This document shows positions 63,255 through 64,000 of a DNA stretch of 64,000 nucleotides, in pieces. This stretch comes from Rahnella victoriana. Its GTDB lineage: Bacteria > Pseudomonadota > Gammaproteobacteria > Enterobacterales > Enterobacteriaceae. The position numbers were made by a program, and so were the translations under genes. The DNA lies in the NCBI RefSeq assembly GCF_004330295.1, contig NZ_SJOJ01000001.1, positions 1-64,000 of the forward strand, in the 5' to 3' direction. Below the pieces are notes generated by a model. It was given only the letters and a program-made list of their open reading frames with translations, was not told the origin of the DNA and searched no databases. Each line of letters begins with the position of its first letter. Positions within the stretch are counted from its first letter, which is position 1.

Positions 63255-63833
63255 ATGTTGAAAAAGACCACTCTGGGTTTAACACTGGCGTCGCTGTTAC
63301 TGGCCGCCGGTACTGCGTCAGCAGCGAACTACAAGATTGACAAAGAAGGTCAGCACGCCTTTATTGAATTTCGTATCAAACACTTAGGCTACAGCTGGCT
63401 TTACGGCAGCTTTAACGATTTCGATGGCGGATTCACCTTTGATGAGAAAGATCCCACGGCGGATAAAGTGAATGTGACCATCAACACCACCAGCGTCTTT
63501 ACCAACCATGCCGAGCGTGACAAGCATCTGCGCAGCGCGGATTTCCTGAATGTTGGCAAACATCCGCAAGCCACGTTCAAATCAACATCGGTGACAAAGG
63601 AAGGTGAAAATCTGGCCGTGACCGGCGACTTTACGCTGAACGGTGTGACTAAGCCGCTGACACTTCAGGCGAAATTGCTCGGTCAGGGCAAGGATCCGTG
63701 GGGCGGATACCGTGCAGGTTTTGAAGCGTCAGGCACCCTCGCACTGAAGGATTACGGCATCACGACCGATCTCGGTCCGGCATCGCAGAATGTTGAGCTG
63801 ATCATTTCTGTCGAAGGCGTACAGGAGAAGTAA
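63255..63833 (+). CDS. yceI: YceI family periplasmic protein
   Basis: 192 residues. Sec signal peptide at 1-23 ([17 protein letters not shown]), then the YceI lipocalin-like beta-barrel that binds polyisoprenoids: [38 protein letters not shown] and [15 protein letters not shown]. In E. coli yceI is induced by high pH and osmolarity. The ATG at 63255 is preferred over an in-frame ATG seven codons upstream because it starts the signal peptide properly (MLKKTTLG). Confidence 0.95.
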   Translation: MLKKTTLGLTLASLLLAAGTASAANYKIDKEGQHAFIEFRIKHLGYSWLYGSFNDFDGGFTFDEKDPTADKVNVTINTTSVFTNHAERDKHLRSADFLNVGKHPQATFKSTSVTKEGENLAVTGDFTLNGVTKPLTLQAKLLGQGKDPWGGYRAGFEASGTLALKDYGITTDLGPASQNVELIISVEGVQEK

Positions 63834-63848
63834 TTCACTGCGCCCACA

Positions 63849-63890
63849 AAAAAGCCCTGAACGGCCATTGCTGTTCAGGGCTTTTTGTTA
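63849..63890. terminator. Bidirectional terminator between yceI and trhO
   Basis: AAAAAGCCCTGAAC/GTTCAGGGCTTTTT perfect 14-base-pair stem with a 10-base loop; T runs on both strands. Confidence 0.9.
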
Positions 63891-63902
63891 TGCCGGTGCT
63901 GG

Positions 63903-64000
63903 TCAGTCGTTTTCCGGTGCCGGAATATGCATGGTGGTTTGCAGCAGGCCTTTGGATTTATTGAAAATCTTAATCCCGTTTTCACGACCGGCGCGCAAGG
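63903..64000 (-). CDS. trhO: tRNA uridine(34) hydroxylase TrhO, C-terminal end only
   Basis: The last 31 codons of a minus-strand gene run off the right edge: [19 protein letters not shown] then [12 protein letters not shown]. This matches the end of E. coli TrhO/YceA (RAGRENGNKIFNKS...). TrhO is a rhodanese-domain enzyme that hydroxylates U34 of certain tRNAs. trhO is also the neighbour of yceI in E. coli. Catalytic parts lie outside the window. Confidence 0.85.
   Translation of the reverse strand, partial: LRAGRENGIKIFNKSKGLLQTTMHIPAPEND

Overview
The window is a chromosomal segment of an enterobacterium (Enterobacterales). Gene content and order follow the E. coli icd-to-trhO (yceA) region almost gene for gene, but the proteins are clearly diverged from E. 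coli and several E. coli neighbours are missing. From remembered family sequences and gene order I would guess a Yersiniaceae member (Rahnella/Serratia-like); this is inference and no database was searched. Nearly all genes are housekeeping; the accessory material is confined to a few short blocks.

Layout. 1-967: the end of an AT-rich, membrane-anchored protein gene of unknown function running off the left edge, then a 300-base gap with three GTTTTGCAG repeats next to the 3' end of icd, a known prophage integration site. 968-10635: icd (-), then rluE-nudJ, mnmA-hflD-purB, phoP-phoQ and roxA (+). 10636-11740: an AT-rich insert with an orphan protein carrying a His...Cys permuted-papain-like signature. 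11741-17155: pepT, cobB and lolCDE (-); potABCD and nagK, which sit here in E. coli, are absent. 17394-20837: mfd (+). 20917-26885: a three-gene operon for a Tat-exported molybdenum hydroxylase with a [2Fe-2S] subunit and a triheme cytochrome c, plus a divergent XdhC-type maturation factor. 26888-33264: ycfJ, ndh, ycfP, nagZ, thiK, lpoB, ycfL, hinT (-). 33452-45870: ptsG, ycfH, holB, tmk, mltG, pabC and the fatty-acid/phospholipid cluster fabF-acpP-fabG-fabD-fabH-plsX-rpmF-yceD (-). 46013-55366: yceF, rluC, rne with its long leader, a small antibiotic-biosynthesis-monooxygenase-fold protein, pyrC, dinI, bssS, solA. 55569-62126: a second accessory block between solA and yceJ with a LuxR/RcsA-like regulator, a MarR regulator, and an operon of membrane fusion protein, RND pump and TqsA-type AI-2 exporter. 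62659-64000: yceJ, yceI and the C-terminal end of trhO.

How the parts work together. The fab/plsX block makes acyl-ACP and starts phospholipid synthesis; lolCDE, lpoB, mltG and nagZ serve lipoprotein export and cell-wall synthesis and turnover; rne, rluE, rluC, roxA, mnmA, rpmF and trhO serve RNA and ribosome maturation. PhoPQ, PtsG (with Mlc-like and CRP-like sites), Ndh (with an FNR-like site) and DinI (with a LexA box) carry visible regulatory signals. The best candidates for something little described are the orphan papain-like protein, the periplasmic Mo hydroxylase operon with its paired palindromes, and the RND-TqsA operon flanked by two regulators. No CRISPR array, tRNA, rRNA or intact insertion sequence was seen.
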